From an uncultured Oscillospiraceae bacterium (GTDB lineage: Bacteria > Bacillota > Clostridia > Oscillospirales > Oscillospiraceae), in assembly GCA_934591745.1 (NCBI GenBank), contig CAKTPQ010000005.1, positions 1 to 64,000 of the forward strand: a stretch of DNA of 64,000 nucleotides, read 5' to 3'. Below are positions 48,934 through 56,461 of the stretch, piece by piece. Made by a program: the position numbers and the translations under genes. Within the stretch, counting starts at the first letter, position 1, and each line of letters starts with the position of its first letter. The notes under the pieces were generated by a model. The model did not search any database. It was not told the origin of the DNA and saw only the letters and a program-made list of their open reading frames with translations.

Positions 48934-50655
48934 ATGTTTTTTCCCAAACTGACGGCATCGCCCCAGCAGCGCCGCACGGTGGACCGGTTTTTGGGACTGG
49001 ACCGGCGGGCGGGCAGCGCCATGGGGAGCTTTCAGGACATGGAGAACCTGTGGGCCGGGGGATACCCGGCGCTGGAGACAAGGCCCGCACGGGGGACAGC
49101 AGCGGCGCTGAAGGCACCTCACGGCCTGGTGTGCCGGGACGCGCCGGTATGGGTAGACGGCACGGCACTGTACGTCAACGGCGACAGGACGGGGCTTATG
49201 CTGACCAGCGGCGACAAGCAGCTTGTGAGCATGGGTGCATACCTGCTGATCTGGCCGGACAAGAAGTACATCAACACCCAGGATCTCACGGAGTTCGGCG
49301 GGCTGGAGAACCGCACCGTCACCACAGGAGAGGTGACCATCTCACTGTGCAGGAGCAGCGGCGAGGAGCTGGGCAGCTACTCCATTGGCGGAGAGGCACC
49401 CGCCGCACCCGGTACCGGCAGCCTGTGGATGGACACGGCGGACGGGGAGCCGGTGCTGAAGCGGTACGACGGCAGCTCGTGGCTGGAGATGGAGGATGTG
49501 TGTACCAAGGCGGCGTCCACCGGTATCGGACGAGGCTTCCGGGCCGGGGACGGCGTGACCGTGGAGGGCTGCGAGACAGAGGGGCTGGACGGGCTTCACG
49601 TTTTGCAGGCGGTGGACGACAACTGGATCGTGGTGCCGGTGATGTGCCGGACAGTGGGCAGCCAGACGGCGGCGGTGACGGTGAGGCGCAGCGTCCCGGA
49701 CATGGACTTCGTGGTGGAACAGGGCAACCGGCTGTGGGGCTGCAAGTACGGCATCGTCAACGGAGAGCCGGTGAACGAGATCTACGCCAGCAAGCAGGGG
49801 GATTTCCGGAACTGGAACAGCTTTGCGGGGCTGAGCACCGACAGCTACGCGGCGTCCCGAGGCTCCGACGGGGTGTTTACCGGCGCGGCAGCGTGTCTGG
49901 GCGGCGTTATCTTCTTCAAGGAGGACTGCCTGGAACGGGTGTATCCCAGCGCATCGGGTGCGCACCAGATCGTGACGGTGCGGTGTCCCGGTGTGAAGAA
50001 GGGGTGCGGCGGCAGCGCGGCGCTGGTGGACGGGACGCTGTTCTATGTGGGCGTCAACGGTGTGTACGCCTTTGACGGCAGCATGCCGGCGTGCGTGTCG
50101 CAGCCGCTGGGCAGCGTGCGGTACGAGAGCGCTGTGGCGGCCGGATGGAACGGGCAGTACTGGCTGGCGGCGCAGGATGCCGCCGGGCGGCGGCATGTGC
50201 TGGTGTACGATACGGCACATGGCCTGTGGCACCGGCAGGACGACGCGGATATCGCCGCCTTCGCCGTATGCGGCGGGGCGCTGTACGCAGCGGTGCGCGG
50301 CGGCGCGCTGCTGGATCTCACCGGCGGCAGCGGCGAGGCGGAGGAGACGGTACGGTGGATGGCGGAGACGGGAGAGCTGGGCCTGTCGGCACCGGAAAAC
50401 AAGTATCTGACACGGCTGGAGCTGCGGGTGCAGCCGGAAACGCGGGCGCGGCTGGAGGCGCTGGTCAGCTATGACGGCGGGCGGCGCTGGGAGAAGCTGG
50501 GCGAGGTCATCGGCGGCGACGGACAGACCAGAGGCTGTCTGATGCACCTGCGGCCCCAGCGGTGCCGACAGCTGCGGCTGCGGCTGCAGGGCACGGGACG
50601 GTGCCGGGTATACAGCCTGTCGGCGGTGTACGAGAAGGGAAGTGACGGCCCGTGA
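48934..50655 (+). CDS. Putative tail/stabilisation protein, beta-rich (P22 gp10-like role)
   Basis: The product is 573 aa. It starts MFFPKLTASPQQRRTVDRFL with GGGAGGTGAGGGG upstream. The fold looks all-beta, with repeated short strands such as DFVVEQGNRLWGCKYG, DGVFTGAAACLGGVIFFKED and GTLFYVGVNGVYAFDG that suggest propeller blades. Proteins of this kind plug or extend the connector in short-tailed phages. It overlaps the next gene by 4 nt. Assigned from fold pattern and position. Confidence 0.6.
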   Translation: MFFPKLTASPQQRRTVDRFLGLDRRAGSAMGSFQDMENLWAGGYPALETRPARGTAAALKAPHGLVCRDAPVWVDGTALYVNGDRTGLMLTSGDKQLVSMGAYLLIWPDKKYINTQDLTEFGGLENRTVTTGEVTISLCRSSGEELGSYSIGGEAPAAPGTGSLWMDTADGEPVLKRYDGSSWLEMEDVCTKAASTGIGRGFRAGDGVTVEGCETEGLDGLHVLQAVDDNWIVVPVMCRTVGSQTAAVTVRRSVPDMDFVVEQGNRLWGCKYGIVNGEPVNEIYASKQGDFRNWNSFAGLSTDSYAASRGSDGVFTGAAACLGGVIFFKEDCLERVYPSASGAHQIVTVRCPGVKKGCGGSAALVDGTLFYVGVNGVYAFDGSMPACVSQPLGSVRYESAVAAGWNGQYWLAAQDAAGRRHVLVYDTAHGLWHRQDDADIAAFAVCGGALYAAVRGGALLDLTGGSGEAEETVRWMAETGELGLSAPENKYLTRLELRVQPETRARLEALVSYDGGRRWEKLGEVIGGDGQTRGCLMHLRPQRCRQLRLRLQGTGRCRVYSLSAVYEKGSDGP

Positions 50656-51404
50656 GCACGCTTCCCATGCCCGCCTGTCCGGCGGGGAGCCTGCAGCAGC
50701 AGGTGATGCAGCAGTACTCCTATCTGTTCCAGATGGCGCAGCAGCTGAATCTGGCGTTGGAGCAGATGGATAAGACGGAGCACGGCACCGTGCGGGCCGG
50801 GGCGTCCTCCGGCGGCGCGGCGGCGGGAGGAACAAAGCTGGCGGCGGACCGGCAGTACCAGAAGCTGCGGAGCATGATCATCAAGACGGCCGATCTGGTG
50901 AAGCGGTCCACGGAGGAGCTGACGGCGCGTCTGAACGAGGAATATGTGGCGGTGTCGGATTTCGGCAGCTATGTGGCGTCCCTCAGCGCGTATCTGGAGG
51001 CAAATCCGGAGGCCGTTACCCAGTATTACAGCTTTTTCTCCGACCTGAAGGCCAATGTGGAGGCGGTGGACGCCGCGTTCCAGCACTACAAGGTGGACAC
51101 GGAGGGCTATATCCGCACGGGCATCGTCAGCTACGACGGAGCGGTGCCGGTATACGGCGTGGCGGTGGGGCAGGACCTGGTGTGCCGGGAGGTGGACGGC
51201 GAACAGGTGGTGGAGCAGAACAACTTCCGGGCGGTGTTCACCGCCACGCGGCTGTCGTTCTGGCAGGACGCCACGGAGGTGGCCTACGTGTCCAACAACC
51301 GACTGTATATCACGAATATCACGGTGCTGGGCGGCATCGCCATAGGAGACTGGAGCGTGAAGGAAGCGAAGAACGGCCTTGCGTTCCGGTGGATCGGAGG
51401 GTAA
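50652..51404 (+). CDS. Phage structural protein, unknown
   Basis: The product is 250 aa, with a GTG start overlapping the previous stop (TGAC context) and GGAAG nearby. A helical N-terminal half with heptads (QVMQQYSYLFQMAQQLNLAL and SMIIKTADLVKRSTEELTAR) precedes a beta-rich C-terminal half (VYGVAVGQDLVCREVDGEQV, RLYITNITVLGGIAIGDWSV). Resembles proteins joining tail core to fibres or appendages, but no family can be named. Confidence 0.6.
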   Translation: MSTLPMPACPAGSLQQQVMQQYSYLFQMAQQLNLALEQMDKTEHGTVRAGASSGGAAAGGTKLAADRQYQKLRSMIIKTADLVKRSTEELTARLNEEYVAVSDFGSYVASLSAYLEANPEAVTQYYSFFSDLKANVEAVDAAFQHYKVDTEGYIRTGIVSYDGAVPVYGVAVGQDLVCREVDGEQVVEQNNFRAVFTATRLSFWQDATEVAYVSNNRLYITNITVLGGIAIGDWSVKEAKNGLAFRWIGG

Positions 51405-51407
51405 GAG

Positions 51408-53000
51408 ATGAGTATCACACTGGATACGGTGAACTGGGGGAGCGCGCCCAATATCGGCGTCACATTCTCCTACGACAGCCAGCGGTCCGGGCAGGATATG
51501 CGCTACCGCATCTATGCGTCGCTGGCACCGGTGACAGGCAGTTCCTATTTCGGCTACCCCGTCTACATCTCGCTGTATCTGGACGGAGACTGCGCCGTCA
51601 GCGGCGGCACGGTGAAGGCGGCATCGCCAGACCGGTGGAGCGGCAGCATCGAATACGACAGCGGGTGGATCACGGTCTCCGACAAGAGCAGCGGCACCAC
51701 AGATCTGACGGTGCGTTTGTACAGCGGCTCCGGTTCCAGCCGCGACCAGCGGTACAGCTATGCGCTGGATGTGGAGCCGGGCAGCTCGGCGGAGGATTTT
51801 AAGCTGGCGGCGGGGGACGCCACCATCGGACAGACGGGGACGCTGACGGTGACGAAGCCGGGCAGCGGCTACACGTTCCGGTTTTCCTACACCTTCGGAA
51901 GCGCCTCCGGCACATTGGGCAGCACGTCTCTGAAGCTGGCCAGCAGCACGTCGGGCAAGGCGGTGTACCAGTGGACGGTACCCGCCGCGCTGGCAGAGCA
52001 GATACCCAACGCACTGTGGGGCGTGGGCACCATGACCATGGACATCTACGACGGCGGAAACTATGTGGGCAGCGTGCAGGCGTCGTTCACCGCCTATGTG
52101 CCGGATTCCATGCGGCCCACGGCCACCCTGCAGGTGACGGTGGTCAATGACAACGCGGCGGTAAAGGGATGGGGGCTGTGCGTACAGGGCCTGAGCCGCC
52201 TGAAATACACGGTGAAGGCTGCCGGTGCAGGCGGCGCGTCGGTGAAAGCGTGCCGGTTCAGCTTCGCGGGCCAGACCGTGACGGGCATCTCCGGCACCAC
52301 GGCGCTCATCGGCAGCGCGGGTTCCCTGAAGCCGTCGGTGACGGTGACGGACAGCCGCGGGCGGTCGGCCACAGTGACGGGCAGCGCCGTGAAGGTGTAC
52401 GCCTACCACCAGCCGGTGATCTCGGCCAGTGCTGTGACGCGGTGCGGCGCGGACGGCACCGCCGCGGACAACGGCGCTTACCTGAAGGTGCTGTGTACGG
52501 CGTCCTGCGCTGCCGTGGCGAACCGGAACGCCGTGAAGGTGCGGGCGCGTTACCGCGTCATGGGCGGCAGCTGGAGCGGCTATACGGCCCTGACCAACGG
52601 CGCGGAGAAGCTGCTGGGCGGCGGTCTGGCGGCCGCGGCGTCCTATGAGGTAGAGCTGTCCGCTGTGGACACGGTGGGCAGCGTGCGGACAGTGCGGTAT
52701 ACGGCGGCCACGTCGCAGGTGACACTGCACCTGCGCAGCGGCGGCAAGGGCGCGGCCTTCGGCAAGTACAGCCAGCGGGAAGCACTGGAGTGCGCGTGGC
52801 CGGCGGTGTTCTACGGCGGCGCGGAGATAGGCGGTGAGCTGACGTTGGGCGGAAAGACGCTGGCAGACGTGCTGTGGCCGGTGGGAACTGTGCGGCTGAC
52901 AGCGGAGGCTGTGCCGCCTTTGCCGTCACCGGAGGGCGCGGCATGGGAAAGCGTGAGCACCGGCATCGAGGGGCTGTACGCATGGCGCAGGACCACATGA
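51408..53000 (+). CDS. DUF859-like phage appendage protein
   Basis: This 530-aa beta-sandwich-rich protein of repeated Ig-like modules (about 1-130, 130-230, 235-330, 330-440) ends with HLRSGGKGAAFGKYSQREAL and FYGGAEIGGELTLGGKTLAD. That combination is known from DUF859/minor structural proteins of Firmicute phages, where the final segment lies near the receptor-binding tip. Probably the host-contact protein of the particle. It starts 3 nt after the preceding gene. Confidence 0.7.
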   Translation: MSITLDTVNWGSAPNIGVTFSYDSQRSGQDMRYRIYASLAPVTGSSYFGYPVYISLYLDGDCAVSGGTVKAASPDRWSGSIEYDSGWITVSDKSSGTTDLTVRLYSGSGSSRDQRYSYALDVEPGSSAEDFKLAAGDATIGQTGTLTVTKPGSGYTFRFSYTFGSASGTLGSTSLKLASSTSGKAVYQWTVPAALAEQIPNALWGVGTMTMDIYDGGNYVGSVQASFTAYVPDSMRPTATLQVTVVNDNAAVKGWGLCVQGLSRLKYTVKAAGAGGASVKACRFSFAGQTVTGISGTTALIGSAGSLKPSVTVTDSRGRSATVTGSAVKVYAYHQPVISASAVTRCGADGTAADNGAYLKVLCTASCAAVANRNAVKVRARYRVMGGSWSGYTALTNGAEKLLGGGLAAAASYEVELSAVDTVGSVRTVRYTAATSQVTLHLRSGGKGAAFGKYSQREALECAWPAVFYGGAEIGGELTLGGKTLADVLWPVGTVRLTAEAVPPLPSPEGAAWESVSTGIEGLYAWRRTT

Positions 53001-53018
53001 GGAGAAAGGACGGAACGA

Positions 53019-54134
53019 ATGGCATCGACGTATAAGATGGTGGCATACGGCTCGCAGGGAGACGCGGTGCGCCAACTGCAGAGTGAGCTGAACAAGCACG
53101 GCTATCAACTGGATGAGGACGGCATTTTTGGCAGCAAGACAAAGGCCGCCGTGCAGGATTACCAGAAGAAGAACAGCCTGCGGCTGGACGGCATCGCCGG
53201 AGATGAAACATGGGGCAGCCTGATGGCCGCACCCGCCGCGGCGGCGGAGACAGGGGAGGAGACAGAGGCTGCACCCGTGGCCAGACCGTCGGCCAAAACG
53301 GCGCAGGCGCTGGCGAAGCTGGAGCGGGGCTATACGCCTTCGGAGGATGTAACGGCGGCGCAGGCCTACCGCGACAGCGTGGCGGCGCTGCGGCCCGATG
53401 CATATGCCTCCGCCTACGAGCAGCAGCTGGCGGCGCTGTATCAGGATCTGACGGGGCGGCAGCCGTTTTCCTACGACCCGGAGACGGATGACGCCTTTGC
53501 CCAATATGCTCGGATATACCGGCAGAAGGGGCGCGCCGCCATGGAGGACACCATGGGGCAGGCGGCGGCACTTACCGGCGGATATGGCTCCAGCTACGCG
53601 GAGAATGCGGGCCAGCAGGCCTACGGGCAGTACATGCAGGAGCTGATGGCGCTGCTGCCCCAGTTCCGGGAGCAGGCACGGGAGGCCTACGACAAGGAGG
53701 AGCAGGCGCTGCGGGAGCGGTACGACTTGCTGGATAAGCAGGAAAGGGCGGACTATGCCCGCTGGCAGGACGGCATGTCCGCGTGGGAAAAGCAGCTCTC
53801 ACTGGCGCAGGAGCAGTACGACAGCACCAGTCAGCAGGACAGAAAGCTGTATGAGACGCTGCTGGCCCACTACCGCAGCATGGCCCAGCAGGAGCAGAAG
53901 CTGTCGGCCTCCGGTGCGGAGGTGGAGGGCGGCGGGACGGCAGCCTCAGGCGGCGAGTCCCTCAGCTCCACGGCGGCGGACAGCCTGTACCGGGCCATGG
54001 GGAACTATCTCAAAAAGGGCAGGACCCAGGAGGCGGCGGCTTTGCTAGCACAGTACAGGGGCCGCATGACGCCGGCGCAGAAAAAGAGCTTCTCCGGGCT
54101 GTTCGGCAGCTACGGCCAGACGGCGGCACTGTGA
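53019..54134 (+). CDS. Peptidoglycan-binding coiled-coil protein, putative ejection/penetration protein
   Basis: The product is 371 aa. A PG_binding_1 domain at about 4-67 (YGSQGDAVRQLQSELNKHGY, EDGIFGSKTKAAVQDYQKKN) is followed by an Ala-rich linker and a long coiled coil (about 95-310) rich in Gln/Glu/Arg, then a helical C-terminus. No muramidase, amidase or peptidase catalytic domain is present, so it is not an endolysin. As last gene of the block it may act in crossing the cell wall during DNA delivery. AGGAGAAAGGA precedes the ATG. Confidence 0.7.
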   Translation: MASTYKMVAYGSQGDAVRQLQSELNKHGYQLDEDGIFGSKTKAAVQDYQKKNSLRLDGIAGDETWGSLMAAPAAAAETGEETEAAPVARPSAKTAQALAKLERGYTPSEDVTAAQAYRDSVAALRPDAYASAYEQQLAALYQDLTGRQPFSYDPETDDAFAQYARIYRQKGRAAMEDTMGQAAALTGGYGSSYAENAGQQAYGQYMQELMALLPQFREQAREAYDKEEQALRERYDLLDKQERADYARWQDGMSAWEKQLSLAQEQYDSTSQQDRKLYETLLAHYRSMAQQEQKLSASGAEVEGGGTAASGGESLSSTAADSLYRAMGNYLKKGRTQEAAALLAQYRGRMTPAQKKSFSGLFGSYGQTAAL

Positions 54135-54151
54135 GCGGCGGGGAAAAACTG

Positions 54152-54180
54152 TTGCATTCGCGGGCGGGGTATGGTAACAT
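54152..54180 (+). promoter_or_regulatory. Candidate promoter upstream of the sortase gene
   Basis: TTGCAT (54152-54157) and TAACAT (54175-54180) have 17-nt spacing. A terminator hairpin follows within 20 nt of the predicted start. Confidence 0.45.
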
Positions 54181-54196
54181 ATTCTCGGCGCTGAGG

Positions 54197-54231
54197 TGCG
54201 GGACGGCGAGCGCGCTGTCCCGCATTTTTTT
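54197..54231 (+). terminator. Intrinsic terminator between the phage block and sortase
   Basis: TGCGGGAC (54197-54204) pairs with GTCCCGCA (54217-54224) and seven T follow. It either ends phage transcripts or attenuates the sortase leader. Confidence 0.8.
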
Positions 54232-54258
54232 GTCAGGCGCCCCTGAAAGGAGAACAAA

Positions 54259-55260
54259 ATGGAGAAAAAGGGACATTTTTTACGTAGAATGGCGGGCCTG
54301 CTGGCCCTGGTGATGGTGCTGACGATGTGCGCGGCGGGCTGCGGCCAGAAGCCAGTGCAGCCGGACCAGCCGGATGAGCCGGATCCGGGTGCTGCGGATG
54401 TGGAGAAGCCCACGGATATCGTGCTGATCCAGCCGGATGACGTAGAGGTGCCGGTGGACTTCGAGACGGCACAGAAGGCGTGGCCAGACGTCTACGCCTA
54501 CATCAAGATCCCCGGCGCCAGCAATATGGCCATCCGGGAGGGCAACTTCCTGGTGCAGCGGCCCGGCAACGACGACTATTACCTGAACCGCGACCTGGAC
54601 GGCAAGGACAACAAGGCCGGTACGCTGTATACCCAGGCCAGTGTCAATAAACCGGATATGAGCGACCCCGTGACGGTGATCTACGGTCACAACATGCGCA
54701 ACGGCACCATGCTGGGCGGACTGCTGAACTACGCCAACGCCATGAGCTTCGGCGACGACACCGTGGTGGAGGTCTATCAGCCGGGACGGAAGATGACGTA
54801 CCGCATTTTTGCGGCTGTCCCCTATGACAACAGCCTGATCCTGGGCTGCCATGACTTCACGGATGAGCAGGTGTTCAATGACTTCTTCGCGGCCCTGAGC
54901 AAGGCGGCCTCGGATAAGAACTATACCAGTGCGGATGAGAAAAATGCATTCTGCCCGGCGCTGGGCAGCGTGCATGTGAATACCGGCGATCTGCCCACGG
55001 CGGGCGACAAGGTCATTATCCTGTCCACCTGTATCGGGGATTATAACTACCGCTATCTGATGATGGCCAAGCTGGTAGAGGACTCCAGCGAGCCGCTGAA
55101 GATGACCAGGGAGGAGGCCGAGAAGGCCGGTCTGACCGATAAGATCATCGGGGTGGAGAAGGACGGCGATGCGGCGGCCACAGGCGGCGCCGATGCGTCC
55201 GGGCCGGACAGCACCAAGACCGATACCACCAAGACGGATACCAGCAAAAAGGGCAACTGA
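54259..55260 (+). CDS. Class B sortase with lipoprotein-type signal
   Basis: This 333-aa extracellular cysteine transpeptidase attaches proteins to the wall. The catalytic triad is visible: His144 in IYGHNMRNGTML, Cys258 in ILSTCIGDYNYRYL, Arg265. The substrate-pocket region VYAYIKIPGASNMAI matches class B. Unusually, the N-terminus (MAGLLALVMVLTMCAAGCGQ) ends like a lipobox (AAGC, Cys28) and is followed by a Pro/Asp-rich spacer, suggesting lipid anchoring instead of the usual single helix. The C-terminal 50 residues are a Thr/Lys/Asp-rich tail. AAAGGAG lies 7 nt before the ATG. Confidence 0.88.
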   Translation: MEKKGHFLRRMAGLLALVMVLTMCAAGCGQKPVQPDQPDEPDPGAADVEKPTDIVLIQPDDVEVPVDFETAQKAWPDVYAYIKIPGASNMAIREGNFLVQRPGNDDYYLNRDLDGKDNKAGTLYTQASVNKPDMSDPVTVIYGHNMRNGTMLGGLLNYANAMSFGDDTVVEVYQPGRKMTYRIFAAVPYDNSLILGCHDFTDEQVFNDFFAALSKAASDKNYTSADEKNAFCPALGSVHVNTGDLPTAGDKVIILSTCIGDYNYRYLMMAKLVEDSSEPLKMTREEAEKAGLTDKIIGVEKDGDAAATGGADASGPDSTKTDTTKTDTSKKGN

Positions 55261-55262
55261 AT

Positions 55263-55300
55263 AAAAAGCGCCTCTCCCGCACAGCGGGAGAGGCGCTTTT
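55263..55300. terminator. Bidirectional intrinsic terminator (sortase / rluA-type gene)
   Basis: AAAAGCGCCTCTCCCGC pairs perfectly with GCGGGAGAGGCGCTTTT around ACA, between convergent genes. Confidence 0.9.
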
Positions 55301-55307
55301 GCGTGTG

Positions 55308-55961
55308 TTACAGGGACTCCGGGAGCGTGAACCGCGTCCACGGCTCCTCCGCCGGGGGCGGACAGGAGAACGTCATGTCCGCGCCGGTCTGGGGGTGGGC
55401 GAAGGACAGGCGGTACGACCACAGGGCGATGGGCCAGGGCACGTCGGACGCGCCGTACTTGCGGTCACCGGACAGGGGCAGGCCCCGGGAGGCGAACTGC
55501 ACGCGGATCTGGTGGGTGCGTCCGGTGTGGAGCCGGACACGCACCAGCGTCAGACCGCCGGCACTGTCCACGGTGTCGTAGGACAGGCGGGCTTCCCGTG
55601 TGTCCGGAGAGGGGGTGCCCGCTATATAGGTGGTTCGGTGCTGTGTGTCCCGCGCCAGCAGATCCGTCAGCGTATCGGCGGGGCGGGGCGGTGTGCCGCA
55701 CAGGACGGCCAGATATTCCTTGGTGAAGCGGCGGCCGCGCAGCTGCTGGGACAGCAGGGAGGCGGCCATGCGGCTGCGGGCAAAGACCATGACGCCGGAC
55801 ACCTGGGCGTCCAGCCGGTGGACGGTGCGGATGCAGTCGGTGTGCAGCCGGGCCCGGAGCAGCTCCGGCATGCCGCCCGGTTCATCGGTGGACAGCACGC
55901 CGGCGGGCTTGACGGCCACCACGATCCGCGGGTCCTCGTAGAGAATTTCCAACAGCGTCAC
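55308..55961 (-). CDS. RluA-family pseudouridine synthase
   Basis: This 217-aa RNA-modifying enzyme isomerises uridines in rRNA or tRNA. It carries the family motif HRLDAQVSGVMVFA with catalytic Asp51, the KEYLAVLCG strand near 81-89, and GRTHQIRVQFASRGLPLSGD near 146-165. There is no S4 domain, and at about 217 aa it is the short form (RluA/TruC-like). The exact target site is not predictable. Divergent from blaI; it starts about 50 nt from that promoter. Confidence 0.92.
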   Translation of the reverse strand: MTLLEILYEDPRIVVAVKPAGVLSTDEPGGMPELLRARLHTDCIRTVHRLDAQVSGVMVFARSRMAASLLSQQLRGRRFTKEYLAVLCGTPPRPADTLTDLLARDTQHRTTYIAGTPSPDTREARLSYDTVDSAGGLTLVRVRLHTGRTHQIRVQFASRGLPLSGDRKYGASDVPWPIALWSYRLSFAHPQTGADMTFSCPPPAEEPWTRFTLPESL

Positions 55962-56012
55962 CTCCTTCGTGGGGTCAGTATAGCATAAGGCGGCGGAGGA
56001 TGCAAATTCTGC

Positions 56013-56068
56013 TTGACAAGAGAGGTCTAATACGTTAGACTGAGCGCAAGAGGACTAATGGAGTAGAC
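56013..56068 (+). promoter_or_regulatory. blaI promoter with two operator dyads
   Basis: TTGACA (56013-56018) and TAGACT (56036-56041) have 17-nt spacing. Dyad 1, GTCTAATACGTTAGAC (56025-56040), fills the spacer and -10. Dyad 2, GACTAATGGAGTAGAC (56053-56068), is one mismatch from symmetric and lies about 28 bp downstream, centre to centre. The layout matches autorepression by a BlaI/MecI-type dimer. Confidence 0.75.
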
Positions 56069-56089
56069 CTGCGGAAGGAGGAGATGCGG

Positions 56090-56461
56090 TTGGAAACGCC
56101 GAAGATATTTGACAGTGAGCTGCGGCTGTGCGAGATACTGTGGGAGCATCAGCCGGTGAAAAGCAGCGAGCTGGCGCACCTGTGTGCCGAGAAGCTGGGG
56201 TGGAAGAAATCCACCACCTATACGGTGATCAAGCGGCTGACGGAACGGGGCGTCGTGAAAACGGAGGACGCGGTGGTGACGGCGCTGGTGTCCAGGGACG
56301 AGGTACAGCGGGCGGAGAGCCGTGCGTTCGTGGAGCGGAATTTCAGCGGGAGCCTGCCGGGCTTTTTGAACGCCTTTGTAGGCGGGCGCGGACTGTCGGC
56401 GGAGGAAGCGGAGGAGCTGCGGCGCATGATCGCCGCCTTTGAGGAGAAGCACGATGAGTGA
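56090..56461 (+). CDS. BlaI/MecI/CopY-family repressor
   Basis: This 123-aa winged-helix repressor has a DNA-binding domain (about 1-70) with ELRLCEILWEHQPVKSSELA and KSTTYTVIKRLTERGVVKTE, typical of BlaI, then a helical dimer domain where BlaR1-type proteases cut. Starts: TTG at 56090 has AGGAGG 8 nt upstream; an ATG two codons earlier is only 2 nt from it. Overlaps the next gene by 8 nt. It should bind the two dyads in its own promoter. No beta-lactamase or mecA-like gene is nearby, so its regulon is not known. Confidence 0.88.
   Translation: METPKIFDSELRLCEILWEHQPVKSSELAHLCAEKLGWKKSTTYTVIKRLTERGVVKTEDAVVTALVSRDEVQRAESRAFVERNFSGSLPGFLNAFVGGRGLSAEEAEELRRMIAAFEEKHDE

Noticed and set aside
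53019-54134. Endolysin of the phage block
   Set aside because: Only a peptidoglycan-binding domain and coiled coil are present; no catalytic domain.
41963-54258. Attachment-site repeats flanking the phage block
   Set aside because: Comparing the left (41963-42228) and right (54135-54258) flanks by eye shows no shared stretch beyond chance.
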